A stretch of 64,000 nucleotides of DNA from Liolophura sinensis. Taxonomy: Eukaryota > Mollusca > Polyplacophora > Chitonida > Chitonidae. This document shows, in pieces, positions 62,801-64,000 of this stretch. The notes below the pieces were generated by a model. The model saw only the letters and a list, made by a program, of their open reading frames with translations, had not been told where the DNA came from and did not search any database. Within the stretch, counting starts at the first letter, position 1. Each line of letters opens with the position of its first letter. The stretch covers positions 60,121,249-60,185,248 of the forward strand of contig NC_088295.1 in assembly GCF_032854445.1 (NCBI RefSeq), written 5' to 3'. The translations under genes were made by a program, and so were the position numbers.

Positions 62801-64000
62801 GGTTGATTCTCGTAATTCCCGTTTGGTCCACCATTATACTGTTGGTGTGGGTCTAACCTCGCTCTTGGGTCCCCGTACCCTCTGGGGTCATTGCCTGGTC
62901 CGTAGTCACGGTTGGGCTGTTGGTTCCTGGGCAGCACACTGGTGGAGGTGGCCCCTCTTATCTGCTGTGGGTCCTGTCTCCCGTACATCTCCTGCTGGGT
63001 GAGGTTTGATGTGGACTTAGACCTGCTGTCCATCTCCCCTGCCCCTGGTTGTTTGTACATGTGAGGGTGCTGGTTGGAATGAGGATGGTGGTCATCTCGT
63101 ACATTTGATGATGATGGTGCACGTGGCCTTTCCGAGTTTGAGATGTCACCTGCAAAAATAACAGCAGAGGTAAATTACCACTATTCACAACAACAATGAA
63201 CTCCTTCTGAAAGATTTATGGGAGAGGAAATCCTCATAACAAATGACAATGTCCCAAATCAATTAAGTTTCTTGAATGCCATTGGCTGATTAGACGGGTC
63301 GCAATATCGATGTACATTTGCCAGCATTGCAGGCCACGCCCACATGGGGTATAGGGATCACATTACTTTATATCCTGTACAGCTGAATAATTCACGAGTT
63401 CAGGTGAAGTCATTTTTCATGGCGTGTCATTGTGATATCATGCCACTATATCAGTGTTTTTCTCACTGACCATGGCTTGCATGGTTTTTTTTTTTTGGCT
63501 CAGGTTTTATATATGCAAGAATCGTTGTAAATTTGAAAAACATTATAGGGACACAATCGCCATCCATGTGTTGATAAGGGTATATAGGGATTTCAACCCA
63601 GAGTACAAAATTTTTAATTTTTTAAAAATTTTACATATTTTAAGTATGTGCTACTGAACACGCATATGAGTTATAATGCGGTAAATAACACAAAGTAAAT
63701 GAACGCAAGAGTAGGTTTTAGGTTACAGTGGAAAGTATTTCCAATACACTGTAGCGGACAAAGCGAAATGACTCATGTTGATTGCCGCCGACAATGCGGA
63801 TCATTTACATGTAAATGTAGTATCCTACATGTTAAGGTTTTCAGTCAAAACCCAGTAGAACAATGGGATTGCACATGTACTTACTATTGAGTGAGGGTGA
63901 AGACCTGGCTAACTGGCTCTGCTGAAGCCCGGGACGATATTTACCACTGACCATGCCAGGCTCCCTGGGGTGATCCCGACCATCCTTTACCCCATTGTAA
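56866..64000 (-). CDS. AFDN: Afadin/canoe-like junctional scaffold, C-terminal exons only (5' part beyond the right edge)
   Basis: Exons in gene order: 63885-64000 (runs off the edge), 60955-63149, 60322-60443, 59653-59767, 58779-58892, 56866-57867 with the stop; phases agree. The ~1,200 visible residues are low-complexity and coiled: Gln/Asn/Pro-rich with a decapeptide repeat based on NNYQPNNNPQ; three LPPPP motifs (ELPPPPEVPP, ELPPPPEEV, ELPPPPPPPP) followed by LEQTIRREQDRLMQQL; SSPWDREEKEKEM; an acidic DDDEDEDDDDSDNE run; a charged coiled coil over four exons; then a tail with PGVVGAQEVYRDPRSR, MSFRDKMKFFAKEAGENTP and KASRVQRSIES. I associate the SPWDRE, QEVYRDPR and SF-K/R-(E/D)...KASR blocks with afadin C-termini; canoe/afadin links nectins to actin at adherens junctions. 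The diagnostic RA, FHA, dilute and PDZ domains would be upstream. Linkage to PDE10A (both human 6q27) supports the call. No alignment was possible. Confidence 0.72.
60841..60960 (-). repeat. 21-bp tandem repeat of 5' splice sites at the end of the giant afadin-like exon
   Basis: ACTCAC (GTGAGT on minus) occurs at 60844, 60865, 60886, 60907, 60928 and 60949, exactly every 21 nt. Unit on minus: TTAGTGGTGAGTGGCTTGTCG. The first site in gene order (exon end 60955) leaves phase 0, which matches the next exon; because 21 is divisible by three, any of the six would keep frame, each adding a heptapeptide like VSGLSLV. The fourth site in gene order reads CAG|GTGAGT, the best consensus match. The frame stays open across the array. 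Confidence 0.9.

Overview
This is an intron-rich, AT-biased animal nuclear window, most probably from a mollusc (bivalve-like; inference). Coding exons are short, separated by kilobase introns with GT-AG boundaries, and the introns are full of short interspersed elements. Two repeat types that I associate with molluscan genomes support this: a tRNA-headed SINE whose tail reads roughly GTGAAATATTCTTGAGTAC followed by a GGCGTAAAACACCAATCA block, and an element beginning GTGAGTGAGTG with a GGGTTTAACGTC block.

Layout. (1) 1-8143, minus: the AFG1L/LACE1 mitochondrial AAA+ ATPase gene, nine exons visible, C-terminal exons beyond the left edge. (2) 8485-11718, plus: SNX3, a complete four-exon PX-domain sorting nexin (165 aa), head to head with AFG1L across a 341-bp shared promoter containing a CRE. 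(3) 16971-38048, minus: a complete 23-exon PDE10A-type dual-GAF cyclic-nucleotide phosphodiesterase (761 aa, frame continuous through every junction). (4) 39526-50629, plus: RMI1, 13 exons, 729 aa, divergent from PDE10A. (5) 51832-53341: a Tc1/mariner DNA transposon with an intact DD34E transposase, matching terminal inverted repeats and a TA target duplication, sitting inside a SINE. (6) 56866-64000, minus: the C-terminal exons of an afadin/canoe-like junctional scaffold, whose 5' part lies beyond the right edge.

The genes do not form a pathway. Their grouping is chromosomal: from memory, in human SNX3 and AFG1L are head-to-head neighbours at 6q21 and PDE10A and AFDN are both at 6q27, so four of the five genes look like a retained ancestral linkage group; RMI1 (human 9q) is the exception.

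The most unusual observations concern splice sites inside tandem repeats. In AFG1L a 170-bp unit, made of an intron end plus the first part of a coding exon, is present four times and lays out three decoy 3' splice sites in front of the real exon. In the afadin-like gene six GTGAGT donor sites lie exactly 21 nt apart at the end of the giant exon, all in one open frame. Also notable: a ~0.8-kb element present twice in introns of PDE10A, a probable GC-AG intron in RMI1, two coding-like minisatellites in RMI1 introns (39-bp and 33-bp units, the second with a 5-unit higher-order period), and an unexplained ~170-codon ORF upstream of PDE10A. Exon boundaries were assigned by eye from splice consensus, phase and remembered human homologues; none were computed by alignment.
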